Of a stretch of 64,000 nucleotides of DNA, positions 28,084 to 35,566 are shown piece after piece (positions within the stretch are counted from its first letter, which is position 1; each line of letters opens with the position of its first letter). The position numbers and the translations under genes were made by a program. This DNA is from Arthrobacter pascens (GTDB lineage: Bacteria > Actinomycetota > Actinomycetes > Actinomycetales > Micrococcaceae): NCBI RefSeq assembly GCF_017052465.1, contig NZ_JAFHKT010000141.1:103458-167457 (forward strand), read 5' to 3'. Under the pieces are notes generated by a model, which was not told the origin of the DNA, searched no databases, and was given only the letters and a program-made list of their open reading frames with translations.

Positions 28084-28891
28084 GAGCCTGACTGCGGCCA
28101 AGCGAGTGGTCCAGCAACCACGCTCTCGGCGCCTCATCGTGACCTGGCAGCATCCTATTTCTCGTGCGATCGAACCGATCGGCGTCCTCCTTCGAGATGC
28201 TCAGGGCTATGAGTTTAGTTACGTTCGGAACGCCCATGACGTCAAAGACTTTCAGGGGCTGATCGGGTTTCCGAGCTTTTCAGAGGTGTACAGGTCCGAT
28301 GACCTGTTTCCGCTCTTCTCTCAGCGCGCTATGGATCCACGAAGGCTCGACTTCAGTCGATACGTAAAAAAATTGGGCTTACCCGAGGACGCAACGCCCT
28401 GGGAGCAGATAGCGGCCTCAGGCGGCCGTCGCGCCGGCGATACATTACAACTATTTCCTGTTCCCGAAAAAATTCGAGAGGGCGTTTGGTCTTGCTCATT
28501 TCTGGTTCATGGAATACGCCATATTTCCAATAGATCGTTGAGTGTGGGTCATCAAGAGATGTGGGTTTCCAGCGATAAATTGGACGCTGTGTTGAACAAC
28601 CTCAGAATTGGGGATCCGCTCCGTTTAATCAAGAATGAAGGAAACCCTGCTAATCCAGAGGCACGCCTGCTGGTCCAATCAGAAGGAGTTCCAGTCGGAT
28701 TTTTGCCTAACCTTTTAGTTGAAGACATTGTTCGGCTTGGGGATGAGAATGTTTCTGCCTATGTTCAGGTCATCAATGGATCGGAAGCGCCCTGGCATAT
28801 GCGCCTCTTGGCGCGACTAGAGTGCCGGGCCAGCAGTGAGTTTGAGTTCTTCAAAGGTGCCTCGTGGGAGCTTGCGCCTTCTGGAGAATGA
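28061..28891 (+). CDS. HIRAN-domain protein with HipA_N1-like region, 276 aa
   Basis: I chose ATG 28061, which has a GAAAGG site upstream and overlaps the HipA-like gene by 23 bases; a longer frame begins at 27980 but would overlap far more. The C-terminal portion (about residues 190-265) has the HIRAN pattern NPANPEARLLV...VGFLP, a fold that in HLTF binds single-stranded 3-prime DNA ends. The N-terminal portion (about 25-110), with GYEFSYVRNA and FPLFSQRAM, resembles the HipA N-terminal subdomain. The two genes thus look like one functional pair. A DNA-sensing partner that controls the kinase is a reasonable inference. GC is low, as in its neighbour. Confidence 0.7.
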   Translation: MNAASTHESLTAAKRVVQQPRSRRLIVTWQHPISRAIEPIGVLLRDAQGYEFSYVRNAHDVKDFQGLIGFPSFSEVYRSDDLFPLFSQRAMDPRRLDFSRYVKKLGLPEDATPWEQIAASGGRRAGDTLQLFPVPEKIREGVWSCSFLVHGIRHISNRSLSVGHQEMWVSSDKLDAVLNNLRIGDPLRLIKNEGNPANPEARLLVQSEGVPVGFLPNLLVEDIVRLGDENVSAYVQVINGSEAPWHMRLLARLECRASSEFEFFKGASWELAPSGE

Positions 28892-28907
28892 TTTTATTTG
28901 GCCGCAT

Positions 28908-29522
28908 TTAGTAAGAAAAAATATCTCCTAATCCGAGCTGATCTAATTTGCATCGAGTTGACAGAAAATCACAGCACCGACTGTAAAGATCTTCAAGTTC
29001 GCCTGCTTTTATATCGCTTAGCAACGACTCATAGAGGGGAATCAGGTGTTTTACGTCGTTAGCGGCGTACTCCACTTGCTCAGGGGCTAAGGAGAGAGCA
29101 CCCCAATCACTTGTCCGTGCGGCACCCTTTCGAACCTTGACCCCGAGCCGGCTCTCCAGTAATGCCTGCAACGAGTGTTCTCGCGCCCGATTACCTGCGA
29201 CCAACTTTGAAGCTATCTTCGTGCAGACGATATTCCGGGGTTCCAATTGCCATGCCCTATACATAAATGCCAAATCAAAGGGAGCATGGTGAAACACTTT
29301 CTTGACGTGAGGATCTTGGATTAGGCGGATCAGATTTGTTGGGCGCTTGTCTCCGACACGGAGCAGGAGAGGGCCGTAGGTTGGCGCGAAGATCTGGCAC
29401 AATTCCAGGCGATCGTTTGACCAGTCCAAACCGCTTGTCTCGGTGTCGCAGGCGACGATCGGTGAGGTCTCCAGCACGGTCAATACCGTGGTCGGAATGT
29501 CGTCGCGAAAGATAGTGGTCAT
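28908..29522 (-). CDS. RNase D-like 3-prime to 5-prime exonuclease domain protein, 204 aa
   Basis: The DEDDy exonuclease motifs are all present: DTETSGLDW near residue 26 (motif I), FHHAPFDLAFM near residue 77 (motif II) and YAANDVKHLI near residue 151 (motif III with Tyr and Asp). The protein has only the exonuclease domain; it lacks the HRDC domains of full RNase D (about 370 aa). It should remove nucleotides from the 3-prime end of RNA or DNA using two metal ions. It is convergent with the HipA/HIRAN pair and separated from it by 16 bases. In this setting it may be defence-related, but it could also be an ordinary stand-alone RNase D-like protein. Confidence 0.85.
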   Translation of the reverse strand: MTTIFRDDIPTTVLTVLETSPIVACDTETSGLDWSNDRLELCQIFAPTYGPLLLRVGDKRPTNLIRLIQDPHVKKVFHHAPFDLAFMYRAWQLEPRNIVCTKIASKLVAGNRAREHSLQALLESRLGVKVRKGAARTSDWGALSLAPEQVEYAANDVKHLIPLYESLLSDIKAGELEDLYSRCCDFLSTRCKLDQLGLGDIFSY

Positions 29523-29895
29523 ATGACGATCCTAGCCAACTGACCGGAACCCCGTTGGTCTAAGTGGACAAAGCGACGTATGGAAATAGATTCAAAGGCT
29601 GCGTGCCCGCAGTTCTCCCTGCGGCAGTAACGTCCAGGTCCTTTTACAACCCCCGCTGCCGGAACACCGTGAACGGGGCCCGCCCGAACCACAGTCTCCA
29701 ACGATACGTCCACCGTCCGAACACTGGGCCCGCCAGGTCAGCTTCCACCACACCCCTGTGATCCAGGAAAACACACCGGCCAACCCATATCGTGGATGCC
29801 ATGTCGAACCGTTTTCCAGGGAAGTCCTGCGTGCTCTGTCCTAACCCGTCCGAGGGCGTTGGTGAACACGTGTGGCCGACTTGGTTGATCAAGGA

Positions 29896-29903
29896 GTTTC
29901 ACG
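29896..29903. repeat. Left target-site duplication of the ISL3 element
   Basis: The octamer gtttcacg directly precedes the element and is repeated at 31351-31358. Eight-base duplications are the norm for ISL3-family insertions. Confidence 0.9.
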
Positions 29904-31350
29904 GGCTCTTCGTGGTTCGTGGTGAATTGGATTCCGTGTCTTGAAAGCTGAAGGGCTCGTAGCCCTGCTGTGATGGATGTTCTCTACGCATTCATCAAGA
30001 GTCAGGAGCTACGAGCCTTGATCGAGCCTACTTCCCCGCGCCCCGATGCTGCCACCGCCATTTTCAACCTGCCCGACTACCGCGTCGCTGACACTGAGGT
30101 CCTCGCATCCGGACAGCGGCGGATCCGCGTCGAAGCCACCGCCGAGGCTGGCTGCCCGTCCTGTGGCGTCATCAGCACTCGTCTGCATTCACGCCGGCCC
30201 CAACGTCTGCGTGACATCCCTGTCGCCGGCCCGGTCGAAGTGATCTGGGCCAAGCGGAGATTCTTCTGCGATGAGTATTTGTGCCCGCGCCGGACATTCG
30301 CCGAGGAAACGGCCCAGGTGCCGCGCCGCGCACGGTCCACCCGCCGGCTCCGCGATGCTCTCGTCAGTGCTGTCATCGGATCCGGGAGGGCCGCCGCGGA
30401 GGCGGCCTCCTCGTTCGGTGTCTCATGGTGGCTGGTCCAGCGGGCTTTGGACTCCGCGGCGCTGACGCTGCCGGACGTGGACGCCTTGGCACCCCGGATG
30501 CTCGGCATTGATGAACATCGCTACCGTTCCGTGCGATTCTTCCGCGACCCGGCTACCAAGGCCTGGAAACGCTATGAACCCTGGATGACCACCATTGTCG
30601 ATCTGGACACCGGACAAGTTCTCGGGATCGTGGACGGCCGCGACAGCGAGGGCGTCGGAGACTGGCTCTTCGCCCGGCCGCTTCAGTGGCGCCTGGGCGT
30701 GCAGGTGGTCGCGATCGACCCGTCAGCCGCGTTCCGAAAGGCCCTGCGGATGTGGCTCCCGCGCACCGCTGTCTCGGTCGATGCGTTTCACCTGGTCAAG
30801 CTCGGCAACGACATGCTCACCGAAGTCCGGCAACGGCTCACCCAGAAGGTCCACGGCCGGCGGGGACGCTCCCTCGATCCGGCCTGGGCTAATCGGCGGC
30901 TGCTCCTGCGCGGCGGCGACACACTCTCAGACCGGGCACGGGAAAGGCTCAGCACCGTGTTCGCCACCGACGACACCACCGGGAAGCTACAGGCTGCCTG
31001 GCTGGTCAAAGAACAGCTCCGCACGCTGCTCGCCACCGGGTCCCTCGCCGACGCGGCCGCCGCGAAAGACCGCCTGCAGGAACTAGTCGAACGAGCCGCG
31101 CAGCCTGAAACGAACCGGCTCTGGCGAACGATCTGCCGGTGGTGGAAAGAAATCGAAGTCCTCATCGTCACCGGCGCGACAACGGCGAAAGTAGAAGCAA
31201 ACAACACAGCCATCAAACACATCAAACGAACAGGCCGGGGATTCACCAACGCACGCAACTACAAAACGCGTATCCTGTTGCGCAGTGCCGCCAAAACAGC
31301 GGCATGAACATGCATCACGGCAGAACATTCACCACGAACCGTGAAGAGCC
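29904..31350 (+). mobile_element. ISL3-family insertion sequence, complete, 1447 bp
   Basis: The ends are imperfect 24-bp inverted repeats (22 of 24 identical) starting ggctcttc at 29904 and ending gaagagcc-type sequence at 31350. The element is flanked by identical octamers gtttcacg (29896-29903 and 31351-31358). It contains one transposase gene and splits a zinc-cluster gene. The intact ends, intact transposase and exact duplication indicate a recent insertion. An inverted pair (aggctcgtagc at about 29952-29963 against gctacgagcct at 30008-30018, with one bulged base) surrounds the transposase start and could fold over it in read-through transcripts. Confidence 0.93.
29970..31307 (+). CDS. 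ISL3-family transposase, 445 aa
   Basis: The N-terminal region has a zinc-finger-like CPSCG near residue 63 and a second Cys pair (FCDEYLC) near residue 97, followed by an HTH-type region. The catalytic half contains GIDEHRYR, which supplies one acidic residue, an SVDAFHLVK stretch with another Asp, and a C-terminal VEANNTAIKHIKR with Glu; these are conserved features of the ISL3 DDE transposases. The frame is uninterrupted over the normal family length. GTG 29970 or ATG 29973 is the start. The gene lies inside the 1447-bp element. Confidence 0.95.
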   Translation: MMDVLYAFIKSQELRALIEPTSPRPDAATAIFNLPDYRVADTEVLASGQRRIRVEATAEAGCPSCGVISTRLHSRRPQRLRDIPVAGPVEVIWAKRRFFCDEYLCPRRTFAEETAQVPRRARSTRRLRDALVSAVIGSGRAAAEAASSFGVSWWLVQRALDSAALTLPDVDALAPRMLGIDEHRYRSVRFFRDPATKAWKRYEPWMTTIVDLDTGQVLGIVDGRDSEGVGDWLFARPLQWRLGVQVVAIDPSAAFRKALRMWLPRTAVSVDAFHLVKLGNDMLTEVRQRLTQKVHGRRGRSLDPAWANRRLLLRGGDTLSDRARERLSTVFATDDTTGKLQAAWLVKEQLRTLLATGSLADAAAAKDRLQELVERAAQPETNRLWRTICRWWKEIEVLIVTGATTAKVEANNTAIKHIKRTGRGFTNARNYKTRILLRSAAKTAA

Positions 31351-31358
31351 GTTTCACG
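31351..31358. repeat. Right target-site duplication of the ISL3 element
   Basis: A second copy of gtttcacg immediately follows the right inverted repeat, matching the left copy base for base. Confidence 0.9.
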
Positions 31359-32245
31359 GCGAAGGGCCTCTCACTATCGAGAAGGGTGGAAACCCCTATT
31401 CAAAGCGTGACGGGACACCTACAACCGCTACGGCCCTTCAAAGTGTTCATGTACCCATGTGCGAGGAATGCAACGGCCTGCTCAGCCGCTCGATAGAGGT
31501 ACCGGCCAAGACCGTTATCCGAAAAATCATGCCAAAATCCGGCACACACACCTGCCCAGCGATTACTGCAACGGAAGCTGGAGTTCTGGCGCGGTGGTTT
31601 CTGAAGGTCGGGCTCCTGAATACCCACCCCGAGGCGGTACATGATTCTCCGCAAGTGCAAAAAGACGGGGCATTTCGACGCCACGATCAGGATGAGCCGG
31701 GGTGGCTGGAATGGATGCGGATGGAGGAAGCTCCGCCCGAATGGTTCTCAGTCTTCCTAACGCGGCAAAGTGTATCGGGCGCGCAGACTTGGGACGGGGG
31801 AAGACTCCTCCTGGAACTGCCGAATGTCAGCGTCGGGGCGAAGAATCTGCACTACCAGACGTGGGTCGCCGGCATTCGTGGCATCGCGGCAACCGTCGTG
31901 TGGCATCCGTACTGGCCTATTCAGCATGCGTTAGTCGAAGAAGGTCGAGCGGTTAAGTTGTGGCCCGATCCTTCGCCTGTGGATTTTGCAATGCTGCCAG
32001 ATGTGCACCCTAATGAGTTCGGATTCTTGTTGACTGGCGACTCAGTTCACCTCACCGATGACGAGCACTTACGTCGCGTCGCACAGACACCACTCCAAGT
32101 CGGACTCGACGTATCCGAACACATTCTTAACAGCTAACTGAAACCCGCTGGTCTGCTGTGCCGGCCGGCCCAAGAGGATGCAGCACTTATATCGTCCGGC
32201 ACCCCACGACGCCAGAACACGCCCGTCCAGACTGGCCGCGCCCCT

Positions 32246-32284
32246 CAAGTGACCTGAACCCACGACGGGGGTTCAGGTCACTTG
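32246..32284 (-). terminator. Perfect 16-bp hairpin after the amino-acid permease gene
   Basis: Arms 32246-32261 and 32269-32284 are exact reverse complements with a 7-base loop. It begins three bases beyond the permease stop codon, so it probably terminates that transcript. No T tract follows on the minus strand, so efficiency is uncertain. It also marks the edge of the defence island. Confidence 0.7.
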
Positions 32285-32286
32285 AT

Positions 32287-33699
32287 TCAGTCCATAAGCA
32301 CCGGCTCCTTGGCACGGTCCTCAGATTCGACAACCGGCGAAACCTCCCCGGAACGGTGATGCATCCAGTTCGCCACGGCCAGAAGCGCCACGAGTGCGAA
32401 GGTGCTCAGGAGCTGGGGACGGGAATCCTCGCCGATGAAGCCCACCGTGAAGATCGCCGCAAGGATGACCAGACCAAACACCGTGAGCCACGGGAAGCCG
32501 GGCATCCGCAGGGGAAGCTCCGTTCCCTCGCGGTCGGCGCGGAGCCGCAGCGCGAGCTGGGCCAGCAGCGCGGACGTCCACACCAGCAGGCACGTCGAAC
32601 CCACAATGTTGAGCAGGACGGGAAGGACCTTCTGCGGGAACGCCAGTTCCAGCACAACGGTGACAACGCCGAAAGCGACGCTGGCCAGGACTGCGACAAC
32701 CGGGACACGCGCCTTGGACACGGAGGCGAGCAGGCGTGGTGCTTCGCCCCGCTCGGCGAGGGAGAACGCCATCCGGGAGGCGCCGTAGAGGTTGGCGTTG
32801 AGGGCCGAGAGCAGCGCTGCCACGGCCACCAAGGTGATGGCGGTGGCCGCACCGGGCATGCCGGCGGCCTCCAGGACCGCAGCAAAGGGGCTCTTCAGCC
32901 CCGCCGAACCCACGGGAACCACCGCCGCGATCACAAAGATCGCGCCGATGTAGAAGACCAGGATGCGCCACAGCACGGTCCGGACCGCCTTCTTCACGCT
33001 GCGGGCAGGCTCAGCGGTCTCAGCTGCCGCCACGGAGACGATCTCGGTGCCGCCGAACGCAAACGCCACCACGAAGAGTGCCGTGGCGATCCCGGCGAAG
33101 CCGTCGGGCGCGAACCCGTCGCCGGTGAAGTTGGCCAGGCCCGGCGACTGCACGCCCGGCAGCCAGCCGAAGAGCAGGGCAGCGCCCACCAGGAGGAACC
33201 CGACGATTGCCGCCACCTTGAGCAGGGCGAACCAGAACTCGAACTCGCCGAAGTTCTTCACACTGGTGAGGTTCACCGCGGTGAGCACCACGATGAACAC
33301 GAAGGCCATCAGCCACACCGGCAGGGCAGGGAAGATGGTGGACAGCAGGCCTGCCGCACCGAGCGCTTCCGCCGCGATGACCACCACGAGCTGCAGCCAC
33401 CAAAGCCAGCCCACCGTGGCACCTGCCACCGGCCCGTAGGCCTTGGCGGTGTAAACGGAGAAGGCGCCGCTGTCCGGGTTGGCGGCGGCCATCTCGCCGA
33501 GCGCCCACATCACCAGGATGATGAGGGTGCCGGCCACGAGATAGGAGATCAGCACCGCCGGGCCGGCAGCCTGAATGCCGGCGCCGGAGCCGATGAACAG
33601 GCCCGCGCCGATGGCGCTTCCCAGGCCCATCATGGTGAGCTGGCGGGGTTTGAGGGCCGCGCCGAGGGCGCGGGCAGACGTCTTTGTCTGTTGTTCCAT
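32287..33699 (-). CDS. Amino-acid permease, APC superfamily, 470 aa
   Basis: About twelve hydrophobic membrane segments run through the protein, starting with the APC signature MGLGSAIGAGLFIGSG at residues about 24-40. The length (470 aa) fits the AAT/GABA-permease branch. The transporter should import an amino acid with protons. It lies 53 bases downstream of a HisC-like aminotransferase on the same strand, so permease and aminotransferase are probably one operon for taking up and transaminating an amino acid. The divergent Lrp/AsnC regulator is the obvious candidate controller. Which amino acid is carried cannot be read from the sequence; an aromatic one is a guess from the aminotransferase type. 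Confidence 0.9.
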   Translation of the reverse strand: MEQQTKTSARALGAALKPRQLTMMGLGSAIGAGLFIGSGAGIQAAGPAVLISYLVAGTLIILVMWALGEMAAANPDSGAFSVYTAKAYGPVAGATVGWLWWLQLVVVIAAEALGAAGLLSTIFPALPVWLMAFVFIVVLTAVNLTSVKNFGEFEFWFALLKVAAIVGFLLVGAALLFGWLPGVQSPGLANFTGDGFAPDGFAGIATALFVVAFAFGGTEIVSVAAAETAEPARSVKKAVRTVLWRILVFYIGAIFVIAAVVPVGSAGLKSPFAAVLEAAGMPGAATAITLVAVAALLSALNANLYGASRMAFSLAERGEAPRLLASVSKARVPVVAVLASVAFGVVTVVLELAFPQKVLPVLLNIVGSTCLLVWTSALLAQLALRLRADREGTELPLRMPGFPWLTVFGLVILAAIFTVGFIGEDSRPQLLSTFALVALLAVANWMHHRSGEVSPVVESEDRAKEPVLMD

Positions 33700-33752
33700 G
33701 GGGAGTCCTCTGGTTGTAGGTGGAACGGATTGAATTTCAGGTCAGTCGGTTG

Positions 33753-34850
33753 TCAGGCTGCGTGGGCGGCCAGGAGCCGAAGCACGCGGTCGTTGGAGGC
33801 GGGATCGGCCACGGTGATCCGGACGCCGTCGCCCTGGTACGCCCGGACCAGGATGCCGGCGTCGTCGAACGCGTCCACCAGCCTCGCCCGGAGGCGGTCA
33901 TCGGCGCGGATCCACAGGAAATTGCCCTGGCTCGGCTGCAGTTTCCAGCCCTGGGCCTCGAGCTGCGCGGCCATCCGTGCGCGCTCCTGCCTGACGGCGG
34001 CGACCCGCGCTTCCATCTCCTCCCCCGCGTCCAGGGATGCGACGGCCGCCTTCTGGGCCAGCGCGCTCACCGAGAAGGGAAGAGCGGTACGGCGCAGTCC
34101 CTCGGCGATGGCCGGAGCCGCCACGGCGTAGCCCACACGCAGGCCGGCGAGTCCGTACGCCTTGGAGAAGGTGCGCAGGATGCAGACGTTCGGGTACTGG
34201 CGGTAGAGCGCCAGGGAATCGGGGCCGCTGCCTGCTTCGGCGTATTCCACATAGGCCTCGTCGATCACCACGAGGATGTCGGAGCGGACGGACTGCAGGA
34301 AGGCCTCGATGCGCTCGTGGCTGATCGGCACGCCGGTGGGGTTGTTGGGGGTGCAGAGCAGGATCACCTTGGTGCGGTCGGTGACGGCCGCGGCCATGGC
34401 CTCCAGGTCGTGGCCCTCGGCGTCGTCCAGCGGGATGCGGACCGGCCGGGCGCCGGCCAGCTCAACCAGGATGGGGTACGCCTCGAAGGAGCGCCAGGCG
34501 AAGATCACTTCATCGCCGGCGTCGCACAGTCCGGTGATGATCTGCTGGAGGACGCCCACACTGCCGGGCCCCACCGCGATCTCCCCGGCGGTGACGCCCA
34601 TGTGCCGGGCGATCCGCTCGCGGAGTTCGACGGCGGCACTGTCCGGGTAGCGGTTCATGGTGCCGGCCGCTTCGGCCACCGCAGCGGCGGCCGCCGGCAG
34701 CGGTTCGTAGTGGCTTTCATTGCTGGCGAGGGCTGCGATGTCCACGCCGGCGCCGCGCCGGCCCGGGACGTAGGGCGGGAGGCCGGCCACAGCGCCACGA
34801 AGGGTGGGAAGCGCAGTGTCCGGTGCGGTCAGGAGCTGATCACGGGTCAT
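33753..34850 (-). CDS. HisC-like / aromatic amino-acid aminotransferase, 365 aa
   Basis: A class I/II PLP aminotransferase. NNPTG at about residue 169 and the PLP-lysine segment FSKAYGLAGLRVGY near residue 230 are present, with VIDEAYVEY between them. The sequence is of the histidinol-phosphate / aromatic aminotransferase (Pat) type. Because it is next to a permease, an Lrp-type regulator and a ThDP enzyme, and not in a histidine operon, a role in breaking down or converting an aromatic or branched amino acid seems more likely than histidine synthesis. Start ATG at 34850, 93 bases from the divergent regulator gene. Confidence 0.88.
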   Translation of the reverse strand: MTRDQLLTAPDTALPTLRGAVAGLPPYVPGRRGAGVDIAALASNESHYEPLPAAAAAVAEAAGTMNRYPDSAAVELRERIARHMGVTAGEIAVGPGSVGVLQQIITGLCDAGDEVIFAWRSFEAYPILVELAGARPVRIPLDDAEGHDLEAMAAAVTDRTKVILLCTPNNPTGVPISHERIEAFLQSVRSDILVVIDEAYVEYAEAGSGPDSLALYRQYPNVCILRTFSKAYGLAGLRVGYAVAAPAIAEGLRRTALPFSVSALAQKAAVASLDAGEEMEARVAAVRQERARMAAQLEAQGWKLQPSQGNFLWIRADDRLRARLVDAFDDAGILVRAYQGDGVRITVADPASNDRVLRLLAAHAA

Positions 34851-34935
34851 GAGGACCGATCATGATTGTGACCCGGCCCACAATGCAAGATACCCTCAAC
34901 CCATTGGGACTTCTGCTCAACTTCTACTATCTGTG

Positions 34936-34946
34936 GTGAAAATATG
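34936..34946 (+). promoter_or_regulatory. Candidate Lrp/AsnC site over the regulator start
   Basis: gtgaaaatatg overlaps the regulator start codon (34944). The exact reverse complement, catattttcac, lies at 35475-35485 upstream of the ThDP gene. The two AT-rich copies flank the regulator gene and are good candidates for its binding sites. Confidence 0.4.
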
Positions 34947-35447
34947 ACCATTCAGAACCCTCGCACCCTGGATTCCCTCGACGGCAGGATCATCCTGGCC
35001 CTCGACAAAGATCCCGAAGCCAGCGCCCTGGCACTCTCGCGGACGCTCGGCGTCGCACGGAACACTGTCCACGCGCGGCTGGCACGGCTCGAGCGCAGCG
35101 GCGCCCTCCGCTCCTTCAGCCGGAGGCTGGACCCCGCCGCGCTTGGCTATGACCTGATGGCCTTCCTCTCACTGTCCATCAGCCAAACCCGGACAGGTGC
35201 GGTGGAAGACGGGCTCGCCGCGATCCCGGAGGTCATCGAGGTGCACGCCACCACAGGGGACGCGGACCTCATGGCCAAGGTGGTGGCACGCAGCACGGCC
35301 GACCTGTACCGCATCACCAACGAGATCCTGGAAATTGAGGGGATCCAACGCACCAGCACGGCCATTTCCGTGCTGGAACTCATGCCGCCCCGCTACGACG
35401 GCCTCCTGAGCCGGCTGTCCGAGCAGGAATCCCGCCCTTCCCACTAA
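34944..35447 (+). CDS. Lrp/AsnC-family transcriptional regulator, 167 aa
   Basis: An N-terminal winged HTH (residues about 10-60, with LSRTLGVARNTVHARLARLE) precedes an RAM/AsnC effector domain ending in STAISVLEL. This is the normal size and layout. Such proteins form dimers to octamers and respond to amino acids. It lies between the divergent permease/aminotransferase pair and the ThDP-enzyme gene on the same strand, and very likely controls both. An 11-base AT-rich motif occurs in inverted copies on either side of the gene. Confidence 0.92.
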   Translation: MTIQNPRTLDSLDGRIILALDKDPEASALALSRTLGVARNTVHARLARLERSGALRSFSRRLDPAALGYDLMAFLSLSISQTRTGAVEDGLAAIPEVIEVHATTGDADLMAKVVARSTADLYRITNEILEIEGIQRTSTAISVLELMPPRYDGLLSRLSEQESRPSH

Positions 35448-35474
35448 GTGCGGGTGACGCACGCCACAGGTGCG

Positions 35475-35485
35475 CATATTTTCAC
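35475..35485 (-). promoter_or_regulatory. Candidate Lrp/AsnC site upstream of the ThDP-enzyme gene
   Basis: catattttcac is the exact reverse complement of the motif at 34936-34946. It lies about 80 bases upstream of the ThDP gene start, a usual position for an operator. Confidence 0.4.
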
Positions 35486-35566
35486 AAATTACCGCTACTC
35501 CTGCCAATTATCCCAATCAAACTCGACTCTCTTGCCTATCTGTGAACCAGCCCACAAGATTCCTGC

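Larger units (their letters stand above)
29801..32137 (+). pseudogene. Zinc-cluster (HNH-like) gene split by an ISL3 insertion
   Basis: The 5-prime part runs from ATG 29801 to 29903 and the 3-prime part from 31359 to the stop at 32137. Removing the element and one copy of the 8-bp duplication joins the two in frame and gives a 293-aa protein. Its N-terminal 90 residues carry CVLCP, a downstream EHVWPTWL and then CEECN, a Cys-x2-Cys / His / Cys-x2-Cys-Asn layout like that of HNH/treble-clef nuclease-related proteins. The rest is of unknown type. The insertion falls after codon 34, between the two cysteine pairs, so the present alleles are non-functional unless the element excises. A GTG at 29792 is an alternative in-frame start. 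Confidence 0.82.

Noticed and set aside
29592..29783. 63-codon frame upstream of the split zinc-cluster gene
   Set aside because: No domain or start signal, and composition resembles a random high-GC frame.
32158..34131. Long reading frame of 657 codons opposite the permease and aminotransferase genes
   Set aside because: It lies antisense to two clear enzyme/transporter genes and its product is a low-complexity Arg/Gly/His-rich sequence typical of high-GC shadow frames.
33753..34850. Histidine biosynthesis operon
   Set aside because: The HisC-like gene stands alone with a permease and an Lrp regulator; no other his gene is nearby.
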